Below are positions 55,971-64,000 of a stretch of DNA of 64,000 bases, in pieces. The first letter of the stretch is position 1. Every line of letters starts with the position of its first letter. Origin of the DNA: Dyella jiangningensis (GTDB lineage Bacteria > Pseudomonadota > Gammaproteobacteria > Xanthomonadales > Rhodanobacteraceae); NCBI RefSeq assembly GCF_003264855.1, contig NZ_NFZS01000001.1, positions 1-64,000 of the forward strand, given 5' to 3'. The notes beneath the pieces were generated by a model, which saw nothing but the letters and a program-made list of their open reading frames with translations, was not told where the DNA came from and did not search any database. The translations under genes and the position numbers were made by a program.

Positions 55971-57046
55971 GCCGCGCACTCGCGGTAGGGAAAACGCATC
56001 TCCACGCGCGTGCCGCCATCGATGCGGCGTTGCAGCTCCAGCGTGGCGTCGCTGCCGAACAGCATGTCGAGCCGCGTGCGGGTATTGCCCAGGCCCAGGC
56101 CATCGCGCGGCCCTTCGGGCGGCAAGCCGATGCCGTCGTCGTCGACGCGCAGCAGCAGCGAGTCGCCGTCGCGGCGGGTCACGATATGCAGCGTGCCGCG
56201 CTCGGTCTTGTCGAGCAGGCCATGCCGCAATGCGTTTTCCACCAGCGGTTGCAGGATCATATTGGGCACCAGTGCGCGCACCGTATCGGTGGCGACATCC
56301 AGGTGCGTGGTCAGACGATCCTGGAAGCGCACCTGCTGGATGCCGAGGTAGCACCGCAGGAACTCCATCTCGCGCGACAGCGGCACCTGTTGCGCGTGGC
56401 GTTCCTCCAGCGTGAGCCGCAGGAAGTCGCTGAGCCGCGCGATCATCAGCCGCGCCTGCACCGGATCGGCCAGCGCCAGCGCGGAAATGGCGTTCAGCGT
56501 ATTGAACAGGAAGTGCGGCTGCAGCTGCACGCGCAGCGTCTGCAGCTGCGACTGCACCAGCTGGGTTTCCAGCTGCGAGTTGCGCAGGCGTTCGTCGCGC
56601 AGGCGGCGCTGCGAGTCGATCGCGCGCAACACCACCAGCAGCACGCCGTAAGTGATCCATGCCAGATGGAAGTTGTACGCGAACTGCATGCGCATGAAGG
56701 CGCCGAGGGTCATGTGCGGCTGGGACAGCGGTGGTCCGCACAGCTGCCAGTAGATCGCCTGCATCATCAGCACCTGCAGTGTCGCCAGTACCACGCTCAC
56801 GGGCAGGTGCACCGCGAAGAAGCGGCCCCAGCCATGGCTCGCGGTACGCCGGCCCAGCCACGCCACCAGTGGCGTCAGCAACATCCACAGGTAGAAGTTG
56901 GTGAAGTTCCACGCCAGCGGGCGATACCACACCACCGGCATGCCTTCGCTGATCGAGGAAAGGATGGCGCTGGCCGTGTAGGAGCCGGCCAGCAGCGTCC
57001 AGAACGCAAAGGCCAGCCCCTGGGTTTTCCAGCGTGGCACGCTCAT
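55967..57046 (-). CDS. LytS-type membrane sensor histidine kinase
   Basis: The 359-aa product has about four membrane helices in residues 10-140 (LAFAFWTLLAGSYTASAIL; WMLLTPLVAWL; FAVHLPVSVVLATLQVLMM; WITYGVLLVVLRA) and a cytosolic kinase of the His_kinase type, with the phospho-accepting histidine at 178 (LQPHFLFNTLNAISAL) and an HATPase domain (LQPLVENALRHG, DDDGIGLPP, GLGLGNTRTRL). No large sensor domain is present, so the signal is probably perceived in the membrane or through a partner, possibly the flanking PD40 proteins. The start at 57046 is chosen because the longer reading to 57271 is very Arg/Pro rich. Confidence 0.92.
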   Translation of the reverse strand: MSVPRWKTQGLAFAFWTLLAGSYTASAILSSISEGMPVVWYRPLAWNFTNFYLWMLLTPLVAWLGRRTASHGWGRFFAVHLPVSVVLATLQVLMMQAIYWQLCGPPLSQPHMTLGAFMRMQFAYNFHLAWITYGVLLVVLRAIDSQRRLRDERLRNSQLETQLVQSQLQTLRVQLQPHFLFNTLNAISALALADPVQARLMIARLSDFLRLTLEERHAQQVPLSREMEFLRCYLGIQQVRFQDRLTTHLDVATDTVRALVPNMILQPLVENALRHGLLDKTERGTLHIVTRRDGDSLLLRVDDDGIGLPPEGPRDGLGLGNTRTRLDMLFGSDATLELQRRIDGGTRVEMRFPYRECAA

Positions 57047-57152
57047 CGAGTTGGACACGCGACGCCTCCCGGGCGCAGGCCGCAACGGCGGATCACGGCA
57101 GTGTGGCGGCCCGCCAGGCGCGATGACAGTGCCTGAAGGCGTGCCCGCCTCG

Positions 57153-58097
57153 TCAGCCCGTCGTGCACGTCGCTGGCACCGTGGGCGCGGTTTCGCCGTG
57201 CGCCTCCAGCCAGGGCAGCAGCGAGATGCGCCAGATGTGATCGTCTCCCTTCGCCGCCGGCGCGGAACCATCGGACGGCGTCGCGCGGTCGCTGGAGTAA
57301 TACAGCGTGCGATGATCGCAACCCAGCTGCGAACCCATGCTGTGGGTGCCGCCGTTCACCGCATCGCCCAGGTCCTGCGGCTCGGACCAGTTCTGTGCGG
57401 TGTGGAACGAAATGGCCAGCCGATAGGGCTGCCTGGGATCGAGCTTGATGCTGAACACCATGAAGGAGCGATCCGGCGCGATGGCGACGTCGCGGATCTG
57501 CGCCTGCTTGTCGCCCACCGCCACCACGTAGGGCGCCGTGTAACGGCCGTTCTCGTAGGCGGTATGCAGCGGACGCAGCACGCCGTCGGGCGCGCAGCCG
57601 ATGTAATAGATGCTGCCGTCCTGCGCGATGCTGGGAGCGAACGTGCTGTTGCAGGTATTCACCGCATCGGGAAGGCGCACGGGTTCGCTCCAACCGTCGC
57701 CCTTGCGATCCACGCGCCACAGGTTCATGCCCTGGCCCTTGAAGACCTTGCCGTTGCGCACCGCGTCGATGGGCTGGCCGTCATTGGTCGCAGGCCGGTT
57801 CGACGCGAACACGAGGAAGGAGCCGTCCGGCGCCATGCTCGGATCGCCATCGCGCCAGTGGCCGGAGAACGGTGCCACCACCGGAGCCGCCCATTTTCCG
57901 TTCACCCGCCGCGAGGACATCACCGACGCGCCCTGGTCCGTGCCGCGCATGAAATACACGGTGTTGCCATCCGGCGTGAATGCGGGCGAGACCGCATCGC
58001 CATGATCGCCTGGCGTGAAGAGCGTGGGAGCGTCGGGCGAGAGGGTGATCAGTGGCGAGATCAGCACCAGCACGACGCAGATCATCTGTTGCCACAT
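57153..58097 (-). CDS. Secreted PD40/TolB-like beta-propeller protein (copy 2)
   Basis: The 314-aa product has a signal-like N-terminus (MICVVLVLISPLITLSPDA) and PD40 blades: SPAFTPDGNTVYFMRGT, DPSMAPDGSFLVFASNRP, APSIAQDGSIYYIGCAPDG, DVAIAPDRSFMVFSIK and a final CDHRTLYYSSDR. Four or more cysteines in the second half (NTCNS, IGCAP, LGCDH, ATCTTG) could form disulfides, unlike copy 1. It lies directly upstream of the kinase gene and is related to the product of 54105-55085. It has a matching set of CGG repeats at 21-bp spacing about 85-130 bp upstream. Confidence 0.82.
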   Translation of the reverse strand: MWQQMICVVLVLISPLITLSPDAPTLFTPGDHGDAVSPAFTPDGNTVYFMRGTDQGASVMSSRRVNGKWAAPVVAPFSGHWRDGDPSMAPDGSFLVFASNRPATNDGQPIDAVRNGKVFKGQGMNLWRVDRKGDGWSEPVRLPDAVNTCNSTFAPSIAQDGSIYYIGCAPDGVLRPLHTAYENGRYTAPYVVAVGDKQAQIRDVAIAPDRSFMVFSIKLDPRQPYRLAISFHTAQNWSEPQDLGDAVNGGTHSMGSQLGCDHRTLYYSSDRATPSDGSAPAAKGDDHIWRISLLPWLEAHGETAPTVPATCTTG

Positions 58098-58180
58098 GGC
58101 TAGTCTCCTGGATGCGCGACGAGGGCGGACAGCGCATCAAGCTAGGGCGCCGCGCGGGCGGCGTCATCGCTTCTGTGACA

Positions 58181-58227
58181 AGCGGCGTGCTGGCGTCCAC
58201 GAGCGGTAGGCCGCCGTGGGCGAACGG
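58181..58227. promoter_or_regulatory. Three CGG repeats at 21-bp spacing, LytTR-type site candidate (PD40 copy 2)
   Basis: CGG occurs at 58183, 58204 and 58225, exactly 21 bp apart, in the contexts AAGCGGCGTGC, GAGCGGTAGGC and GAACGGCGTCA. The stretch between the first two repeats shares TGGCG and ACGAGCGGT at the same offsets as the array upstream of PD40 copy 1. The GTT core is less well kept here. Position relative to the start codon is nearly the same as in copy 1. Confidence 0.55.
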
Positions 58228-58229
58228 CG

Positions 58230-59264
58230 TCAATGGTCCGCGACGCGTATCACCAGCTTGCCGAAGTTGCGGCCCTGGAGCAGGCCGATGAAAGCTTCAG
58301 GTGCGCGCTCCAGGCCGTCCACCACGTCCTCGCGAACCTTCACGCGGCCGCTCGCGATCCACTCGTCCATGTCGCGGCGGAAGGCCGCGAAGCGGGTCGC
58401 GTAATGGTCGAGGATGATGAAGCCTTGCATGCGGATGCGCTTCTGCAGGATGGCGGCGGTGACCGCCGGCAGCCGATCCGTGTCGGCGTGGACGCCGTCG
58501 TCGTTGTAGTGCGCGATGAAGCCGCACACCGGCACGCGCGCATGCAGGTTGAGCAGGGGCAGCACGGCGTCGAACACCGCGCCGCCGACATTCTCGAAAT
58601 AGACGTCGATACCGTCGGGGCAGGCCGCGGCGAGCTGTTCGGCGAGGCGCTCGTCGTGGCGATCCAGGCAGGCATCGAAGCCAAGTTCGTCCACCGCGTG
58701 GCGACACTTGTCCGCGCCGCCGGCAATGCCGACCACGCGCGCGCCCTTGAGCTTGGCGATCTGGCCCACCACGGCGCCGACCGCGCCCGTCGCTGCTGCC
58801 ACCACCACGGTTTCGCCGGGCTTGGGCTGGCCGATGTCCAGCAGGCCGACATAGGCGGTGAATGCGGGCATGCCCAGGCCGCCCAGCGCCAGCGATGGTT
58901 GGGGCATCTCGCCCAGCGCCGTCAGGTCCTCGCCGTCGGACAACGCATAGTCCTGCCAGCCCGCGTTGCCGAGCACCAGTTCGCCGGCGCGGAACTGCGG
59001 GTGCTTCGAGGCGACGACGCGGCTGACCGTGCCGCCCACGACCGGTTCGCCCAGCGGCACCGCGGGCGCATAGCTCGTGCCGCGCTCGTCCATCAGGTTG
59101 CGCATATACGGATCGAGCGAGAGATAGAGCGTGCGCAGTAACACCTGGCGGTCGCCCGGCTCGGGAATCGCCGTTTCCTCCAGGCGCAGGTCGTGCGGCG
59201 TAGGTTGGCCCTGCGGCCGGGAGACCAGCACGATGCGGCGATTGCGGTTATTGCTCTGTGGCAT
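58230..59264 (-). CDS. MDR-family NADP-dependent oxidoreductase (CurA-like)
   Basis: The 344-aa product is a zinc-free medium-chain dehydrogenase/reductase: N-terminal GroES-like part (LYLSLDPYMRNLMDE, VVGGTVSRVVASKHPQFRAGE) and a nucleotide-binding part with GETVVVAAATGAVGAVVGQIAKLKGARVVGIAGGADKC and FENVGGAVFDAVLPLLN. It resembles 2-alkenal/curcumin reductases that reduce conjugated double bonds with NADPH. The ATG at 59264 follows GAAGGGA. It is 23 bp downstream of the SDR gene and likely the last gene of the efflux operon, which hints that the operon deals with a reactive or aromatic compound. Confidence 0.92.
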   Translation of the reverse strand: MPQSNNRNRRIVLVSRPQGQPTPHDLRLEETAIPEPGDRQVLLRTLYLSLDPYMRNLMDERGTSYAPAVPLGEPVVGGTVSRVVASKHPQFRAGELVLGNAGWQDYALSDGEDLTALGEMPQPSLALGGLGMPAFTAYVGLLDIGQPKPGETVVVAAATGAVGAVVGQIAKLKGARVVGIAGGADKCRHAVDELGFDACLDRHDERLAEQLAAACPDGIDVYFENVGGAVFDAVLPLLNLHARVPVCGFIAHYNDDGVHADTDRLPAVTAAILQKRIRMQGFIILDHYATRFAAFRRDMDEWIASGRVKVREDVVDGLERAPEAFIGLLQGRNFGKLVIRVADH

Positions 59265-59287
59265 GTCCAATTCCCTTCGTGGTCCGG

Positions 59288-60049
59288 TCACCAGTCGATG
59301 CGCTGGCGATCGCGGAAAAAGCCGCCGTTGATGGCCGGCCGCGTGGGCAGCATCGCCGCCCATACGATGCCGGCGGCGCCTTCGGCAACCGGTCGGCCAC
59401 CGTGGCCGCCCATGTCGGTGGCGACCCAGCCGGGACATACGGCGTTGACCAGGATGCCGCTGCCGGCAAGTTCGGTGGCGAGCATCCGCGTGTGGCTGTT
59501 GAGTGCGGCCTTGGAGACGCGGTACGCGGGACAGGCGCTGCCTTCGCTGTCGATGGCGCCGCAGCCGCTGGAAACGTTGACGATGCGGCCGTAACCGTGG
59601 CGCTGCATCAGCGGCAGCACAGCCTCGGTGAGTTGCCATGCGCCGATCAGGTTGGTTTCCAGCGCCTGTCGCACGAGGTCGATGTTCACCGACGAGGGAT
59701 CGTCGTCGATGTCGAAGTAGGCGCCGGCGTTGTTGACCAGGATGTCGAGTCGGCCGTACTCGCCGTCGATACGAGCGGCGAGTTCGCGGACGTCCTGCGT
59801 CGACGTCACGTCGAGCTTCACCGGAATCACCGTGCCGCCTTCGCGCCGCAGCTGCCGCGCGGCCTTTTCGCCGAGCAATGGCTTGCGCGCACCCAGCAGC
59901 ACGGTGACACCCTGCGCTGCGAGTTGCCGCGCGACCTCGTAGCCGAGGCCGCGGTTGGCACCGCTGACCAGCGCGATGCGCTGCGACGGCTCCGGTTCGG
60001 CCACCCCCGTGCGGCGACGCGGCCTCCCCGGAAACGCCACCGCGTTCAT
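59288..60049 (-). CDS. SDR-family oxidoreductase
   Basis: The 253-aa product is a classical short-chain dehydrogenase: cofactor motif GANRGLG (about residues 30-36), NNAGAYF, the serine in VNVSSGCGA, and the YRVSK catalytic pair, then CPGWVATDMGG. It resembles carbonyl reductase-like SDRs acting with NADPH. The start at 60049 overlaps the upstream NodT-type stop by 4 bp (ATGA on the minus strand), so it is translationally coupled to the efflux genes. The reading extends to 60073 but the overlap and length favour 60049. The N-terminal 24 residues before the fold are Arg- and Pro-rich. Confidence 0.92.
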   Translation of the reverse strand: MNAVAFPGRPRRRTGVAEPEPSQRIALVSGANRGLGYEVARQLAAQGVTVLLGARKPLLGEKAARQLRREGGTVIPVKLDVTSTQDVRELAARIDGEYGRLDILVNNAGAYFDIDDDPSSVNIDLVRQALETNLIGAWQLTEAVLPLMQRHGYGRIVNVSSGCGAIDSEGSACPAYRVSKAALNSHTRMLATELAGSGILVNAVCPGWVATDMGGHGGRPVAEGAAGIVWAAMLPTRPAINGGFFRDRQRIDW

Positions 60050-61638
60050 GGCGCGGCGGCCAGCTGGTCGCAACGCTCGCTGGCGCAGGCTTGCCAGCCG
60101 CCGCCCAGCGCCTTGTACACCGACACCGCGCGCAGGTTGATCGCGGCCTGCGCATCGGCCAGCGAGTCTTCCGCTGCCAGCTGGGTACGCTCGGCATCCA
60201 GCAGCTGCAGGAAGTCGGCGGCGCCTTCGTTGTAGCGGATGCGCGCCAGATCCGCGGCGCGGCGGCTCTGCGTCACCTGGTCCTCCAGCTTGAGCACGCG
60301 TTCGCGCTGCAGGTTGTAGCCGACGATGGCGTTGTCCACGTCTTCCAGCGCCTGCAGCACCGTGCGCTGGTAGTTGGCGAGCGCGGCGTCGTTGCGCGCT
60401 TCGCTCGCCTTCACGTTGGAACGGACGCGCTCCACGTTGAGGCCCGACCAGGTGATGCTCGGTGCGATCGACCAGGCGCGCGACGCTGCACCGCCGAAGT
60501 CGTTGCTGCGGCCGGCGAGGAAGCCGAGGAAACCGCCCAGCGAGATGTGCGGATAGTAGTCGGCCTTGGCCACGCCGATGCGCGCGTTGCTGGCGGCGAG
60601 CTCGCGCTCGGCCACGCGCACGTCGGGACGACGCTGCAGCACGTCGCCGGCGCTGCCGATGGAAAGCGCGACGTCGATCGGCTTGAACGACTTCGCCGAC
60701 AGGTCGATGTCGAGTTCACCCGGGCGCTCGCCCAGCAGCACGGCGAGGCGCGCCGTGTCGTTCTGCGCGAGCGTCTGCAGCGAAGGCAGCTGCGCTTCCA
60801 CCGCGCTGAGGCGCGCGGTGGCGCTGGCCACGTCCTGCTCCGAGCCGGTACCGGCATCGAGGCGCGCGCGGATCAGCTTCAGCGACTGGCGCTGGTTCTC
60901 GATGTCGCGGTTCGCCACGTCGATGCGCAGCTGCACGCCGCGCAAGTCGAAGTAATAGCGCGCGACCTCGGCGAACAGGGTCACCTGTGCGTCTCGCAGC
61001 GAGGCTTCGCTGGCGCCTGCGTCTGCACGCGCCGCTTCCACCGAGCGGCGCACGCCGCCGAACAGGTCGATCTCCCAGCTCGCATCGAAACCGGCCTGGT
61101 AGCTGGTGACGGTGGTGCGCTGGTCGGTGAAGCCCGGCTGCTGGCCGCGGCTGCGCGAGTAGTTGGCGACCGTTTCGATGTCCGGTATCTGCTGCGATTT
61201 CGCCACGCCGAGCAGGGCGCGCGATTCACGCAGGTGGGCATAGGCGATCTTGAGATCCGGCGCGTTCGCCGCGGCGCGCTGGATCAGCGCGTCGAGGGTC
61301 GGGTCGTTGAACTGCTTCCACCAGTCGGCCTGGAAGTTCGTCGTCGACTCGTGCGCGTCGACGCCCTGCACGACGGGCGGGGTCTCCTGCGGCGCGTGGT
61401 AGTCCGGGCCGACGCTGACGCAGCCGGAGAGCATGATGGCGGCGGCGATGGCGGTGACACGCTTTGCTCCCTCTCCCCGCCGGGGAGAGGGTTGGGGTGA
61501 GGGGGCGGGGCTTGCGGCGAGATCCATGAAGCCGGCGTGGCCCCTTTCAAGGAAATCGCGAGCGTGGCCCCTCACCCCGGCCCTCTCCCCGGAGGGGAGA
61601 GGGAGAAGTGCGGCGAAGAGGTTTTTCAACGAAGACAT
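60046..61638 (-). CDS. NodT-family efflux outer-membrane lipoprotein with altered N-terminus
   Basis: The 530-aa product is a NodT/OprM-type outer-membrane factor forming the exit duct of a tripartite RND pump: SVGPDYHAP after the lipid cysteine, DPTLDALIQRAAANAPDLKIA, SWEIDLFGGVRRSVEAARAD, LLGERPG, LQRRPDVRVAERELAASNARIGVAKADYYP and SRRAADLARIRYNEGAADFLQLLDAER. The lipobox is LSGC (Cys about 73). Residues about 12-58 before the signal core are encoded by an inserted REP doublet. The ATG at 61638 has a good ribosome-binding site (GAGGAG) and lies 1 bp after the RND stop; an internal ATG at 61527, inside the repeat, would restore a normal-length signal peptide. Confidence 0.85.
   Translation of the reverse strand: MSSLKNLFAALLPLPSGERAGVRGHARDFLERGHAGFMDLAASPAPSPQPSPRRGEGAKRVTAIAAAIMLSGCVSVGPDYHAPQETPPVVQGVDAHESTTNFQADWWKQFNDPTLDALIQRAAANAPDLKIAYAHLRESRALLGVAKSQQIPDIETVANYSRSRGQQPGFTDQRTTVTSYQAGFDASWEIDLFGGVRRSVEAARADAGASEASLRDAQVTLFAEVARYYFDLRGVQLRIDVANRDIENQRQSLKLIRARLDAGTGSEQDVASATARLSAVEAQLPSLQTLAQNDTARLAVLLGERPGELDIDLSAKSFKPIDVALSIGSAGDVLQRRPDVRVAERELAASNARIGVAKADYYPHISLGGFLGFLAGRSNDFGGAASRAWSIAPSITWSGLNVERVRSNVKASEARNDAALANYQRTVLQALEDVDNAIVGYNLQRERVLKLEDQVTQSRRAADLARIRYNEGAADFLQLLDAERTQLAAEDSLADAQAAINLRAVSVYKALGGGWQACASERCDQLAAAP
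61466..61605. repeat. REP doublet inserted into the NodT-type signal-peptide region
   Basis: Two hairpins in mirror orientation: CCCTCTCCCC-GCC-GGGGAGAGGG (61469-61491) followed by TTGGGGTGAGGG, and CCCTCACCCC (61569-61578) followed by CCCTCTCCCC-GGA-GGGGAGAGGG (61581-61603), about 70 bp apart. This is a different family from the GTAG-headed repeats elsewhere. The element is read in frame on the minus strand as LPSGERAGVRG and SPQPSPRRGEG. Confidence 0.85.
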
Positions 61639-61639
61639 A

Positions 61640-62092
61640 TCAATGCTCCTCGATAAGGTTGCCGGCCTGCGCAAGGCGCGCGGCCTTGCGGGCGCGGCGG
61701 CGTTCGCTCATGCGTTCGCCCCAGCCGCGCACCAGCACGTAGAACAGCGGCGTGAAGATCAGGCCGAAGAAGGTGACGCCCAGCATGCCGGCGAACACCG
61801 CCACGCCCATCGCGTGACGCATCTCCGCACCGGCGCCGTGCGAGGTGACCAGCGGCACCACGCCCATGATGAAAGCGAACGAGGTCATCAGGATTGGGCG
61901 CAGTCGCAGGCGGGCGGCTTCCAGCACGGCCTGCACGCGGTCCATGCCTTCGAGGATCTGCGCTTCGCGGGCGAATTCCACGATCAGGATCGCGTTCTTG
62001 CACGCCAGGCCCACCAGCACGATCAGGCCGATCTGCGTGAAGATGTTGTTGTCGCCGCCGGTGAGCCACACGCCGGTCAGCGCGGACAGCAT
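61640..62092 (-). CDS. C-terminal fragment of the frameshifted RND permease
   Basis: This 150-aa open frame begins at the ATG right after the frameshift and carries the last membrane helices of the permease: TQIGLIVLVGLACKNAILIVEFAREAQ, LRPILMTSFAFIMGVVPLVTSHGAGAEMRHAMGVAVFAGMLGVTFFGLIFTPLFYVLV and a basic tail. All residues expected of the family are present, so only the one-base shift separates it from the main frame. On its own it would not form a pump. Its stop lies 1 bp before the NodT-type start. Confidence 0.75.
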   Translation of the reverse strand: MLSALTGVWLTGGDNNIFTQIGLIVLVGLACKNAILIVEFAREAQILEGMDRVQAVLEAARLRLRPILMTSFAFIMGVVPLVTSHGAGAEMRHAMGVAVFAGMLGVTFFGLIFTPLFYVLVRGWGERMSERRRARKAARLAQAGNLIEEH

Positions 62093-64000
62093 GCACCATC
62101 GGCACGATCAGGATCACCGCGAGCGGCAGCGTCAGGCTTTCGTACAGCGAGGCCAGCACCAGGAACACCAGCAGCACGCACAAGGGGAACACCAGCACCG
62201 CGGTATTGCCGGCGAGGATCTGCTGGTAGGTCAGCTCGGTCCATTCGAAGGTCATGCCATTGGGCAGGTTGTCCTTGGCCAGCTTCTCGATCGCCGCCTG
62301 TGCCTGGCCACTGCTGAAGCCCGGTGCCGGACCGCCGTTGATTTCGGCGGTCGGATAACCGTTGTAGTGCTGCACGCGGTCGGGGCCGACCGTCTGGTTC
62401 ACGGTGAGGAACGAGCCCAGCGGGATCATCTCGCCCGAGGCGCTGCGCGTCTTGAGCTGCAGGATGTCGCTGGCTTCGTGGCGGAACTTCGGCTCTGCCG
62501 AGACGTTCACCTGGTAGGTGCGGCCGAAGCGGTTGAAGTCGTTCACGTAGAGCGAGCCGAGATAGGCCTGCATGGTCTGGTACACATCGGCCAGGTCCAC
62601 GCCTTCGGCCTTCGCCTTCTCGCGATCCACGTCCGCGTCGATCTGCGGCACGCTCACCTGGTAGCTGGAGAACAGGCCCGCCAGCGTCGGCACCTTGGTG
62701 CTTGCACCGATCAGGTTCTGCGTCTGCTTGTACAGCTCCTCGAAGCCGGCATCGGAACGATCCTCCACCTGCAGGCGGAAACCGCCGATCGTGCCGAGGC
62801 CGTTTACCGGCGGCGGCGGGAAGATCGCGATGTACGCATCCTGGATCGCCGCGTACTTCTGCTGCAGCGCCGCCGTGATCGCACCGGCCGACAGCGAGGC
62901 GTCACGACGCTCCTCGAACGGCTTGAGTGTCACGAACACGATGCCGGAGTTGGTGCTGTTGGTGAAGCCGTTGATCGACAGGCCCGGGAATGCCACGGCG
63001 CTTTCCACGCCCGGCTGCTTGAGCGCGATATCGCTCATGCGACGGATGACGTCTTCCGAACGGTCCAGCGAGGCGGCATCCGGCAGCTGCGCGAACGACA
63101 CCAGGTACTGCTTGTCCTGCGGCGGCACGAAGCCGGTGGGCACGTGGGCGAAGCCGAACAGGCCCAGCAGCACGAGGCCGCCGTAGATGATCAGCGCGAT
63201 CGAACCCGAGCGCAGGATGCGCTTCACGCCGCCCACGTAACGGTTCGCGCTGCTCACGAACAGGCGGTTGAACGGACGGAACAGCCAGCCGAACGCACGA
63301 TCGATGAAGCGGCTCAGCTTGTCCTTCGGCGCACCGTGTTCCTGCAGCAGCAGGGCGGCGAGCGCGGGGCTCAGCGTGAGCGAGTTGAAGGCCGAGATCA
63401 CCGTGGAGATGGCGATGGTCAGCGCGAACTGGCGATAGAACTGGCCCGTCAGGCCGCTGATGAACGCCGCCGGCACGAACACCGCGCACAGCACCAGCGC
63501 CGTGGCCACGATGGGCCCGGTCACTTCCTTCATGGCCTGGCGTGTCGCGTCCTTCGGCGACAGGCCGTGCTCGATGTGACGCTCGACGTTCTCCACCACC
63601 ACGATGGCGTCATCGACCACGATGCCGATGGCCAGCACCAGGCCGAACAGCGACAGCGCATTGAGCGAGAAGCCGGCCAGCAGCATCACCGCGAACGTGC
63701 CGATCAGCGACACGGGCACGGCGACCAGCGGGATGATCGAGGCGCGCCAGGTCTGCAGGAACAGGATCACTACCAGCACGACCAGGGCGATGGCTTCGAA
63801 CAGCGTATGCACCACCGCCTCGATCGAACCGCGCACGAACACGGTCGGGTCGTAGACGATCTGGTAATCCACGCCCTGCGGGAAATCCTTCTTCAGGTCC
63901 GCCATCAGCGCGCGGACTTCGTCGGAGATCTGGATCGCGTTGGAACCCGGGCGCTGGAAGATCGGCAGTGCCACCGCAGGCTGGTTGTTGAGCAGGCTGC
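61640..64000 (-). pseudogene. RND efflux permease (HAE1/MexB type), frameshifted and cut by window end
   Basis: On the minus strand from the window edge runs most of an RND transporter: VVVILFLQTWRASIIPLVAVPVSL, GIVVDDAIVVVENVERH (the intramembrane aspartate pair), TALVLCAVFVPAAFISGLTGQFYRQFA, VPTGFVPPQDKQY and LTYQQILAGNTAVLVFPLCVLLVFLVLASLYES. At 62096-62097 one extra base shifts the frame: after LILIVPM-type text the reading becomes VHAVRADRR, whereas the other frame continues MLSALTGVWLTGGDNNIFTQIG to a normal end. It is either an inactivating frameshift or a sequence error. The N-terminus is outside the window. The gene heads the NodT-SDR-MDR operon. Confidence 0.8.

Noticed and set aside
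57085..57109. Pair of CGG repeats at 21-bp spacing upstream of the LytS-type gene as a third LytTR array
   Set aside because: Only two short matches in very GC-rich DNA, without the shared spacer sequence; kept only as a weak note in the main finding.

Overview
This window is the replication-origin region of a high-GC gammaproteobacterial chromosome. It opens with dnaA-dnaN-recF-gyrB. The dnaA-dnaN gap carries DnaA boxes, and recF contains two perfect parS palindromes. The next genes (TPR protein, tonB-exbB-exbD-exbD, pdxJ), the frequent intergenic REP-like repeats and the families seen throughout point to Xanthomonadales (Lysobacterales), most likely Rhodanobacteraceae (Dyella/Luteibacter/Rhodanobacter type). 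That taxonomic call is inference from gene content and order; no alignment was run. I see no rRNA, tRNA, insertion sequence, prophage or CRISPR array.

Layout. 1-6.4 kb: replication genes and oriC. 6.7-10.5 kb: TonB energy-transduction operon closed by a strong terminator. 10.7-12.2 kb: pdxJ and a phosphopantetheinyl transferase (minus). 12.2-22.1 kb: an acetate-utilisation block made of a symporter-histidine kinase (CrbS type), a LuxR-type regulator (CrbR type), acs, and a divergent DcaP-like porin plus MHS-family transporter. 22.4-31.5 kb: a membrane patatin, a radical SAM protein, an exported His-rich protein with a cysteine-rich HTH regulator, an S9 peptidase, a lipoprotein patatin and fbp. 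31.9-34.7 kb: a detoxification-like run (DJ-1/PfpI-like protein, 67-aa protein, GFA enzyme, GST) followed by a YafY-type regulator. 35.2-42.8 kb: a SulP transporter, a DUF885 protein, a membrane protein of unknown function, an SRPBCC protein, a RES/Xre toxin-antitoxin pair and OmpW. 43-45.7 kb: DUF2892 and Crp/Fnr genes, phhA and a divergent Lrp-type regulator. 45.7-54.1 kb: an acyltransferase/hydrolase pair, several single enzymes and a yqjD-yqjE-like envelope operon with an AI-2E-type transporter. 54.1-58.1 kb (minus): a LytS/LytTR two-component system flanked by two related secreted PD40 beta-propeller proteins. 58.2-64 kb (minus): an efflux operon, RND permease (cut by the window end and frameshifted) - NodT-type outer membrane factor - SDR - MDR oxidoreductase.

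The most interesting signals are: (1) matching arrays of three CGG-containing repeats at exactly 21-bp spacing upstream of both PD40 genes, a spacing that fits LytTR-type regulators; (2) a REP doublet inserted in frame into the signal-peptide region of the NodT-type gene; (3) two identical parS sites inside recF; (4) an exported protein with a histidine in every predicted helix, in an operon with a four-Cys HTH regulator and preceded by a 10-bp inverted repeat; (5) a perfect 8+3+8 palindrome between acs and the porin gene. A REP-like family with a GTAG head and a GCGCAC-CCA-GTGCGC hairpin occurs 13 times in the intergenic spaces, mostly as inverted pairs.
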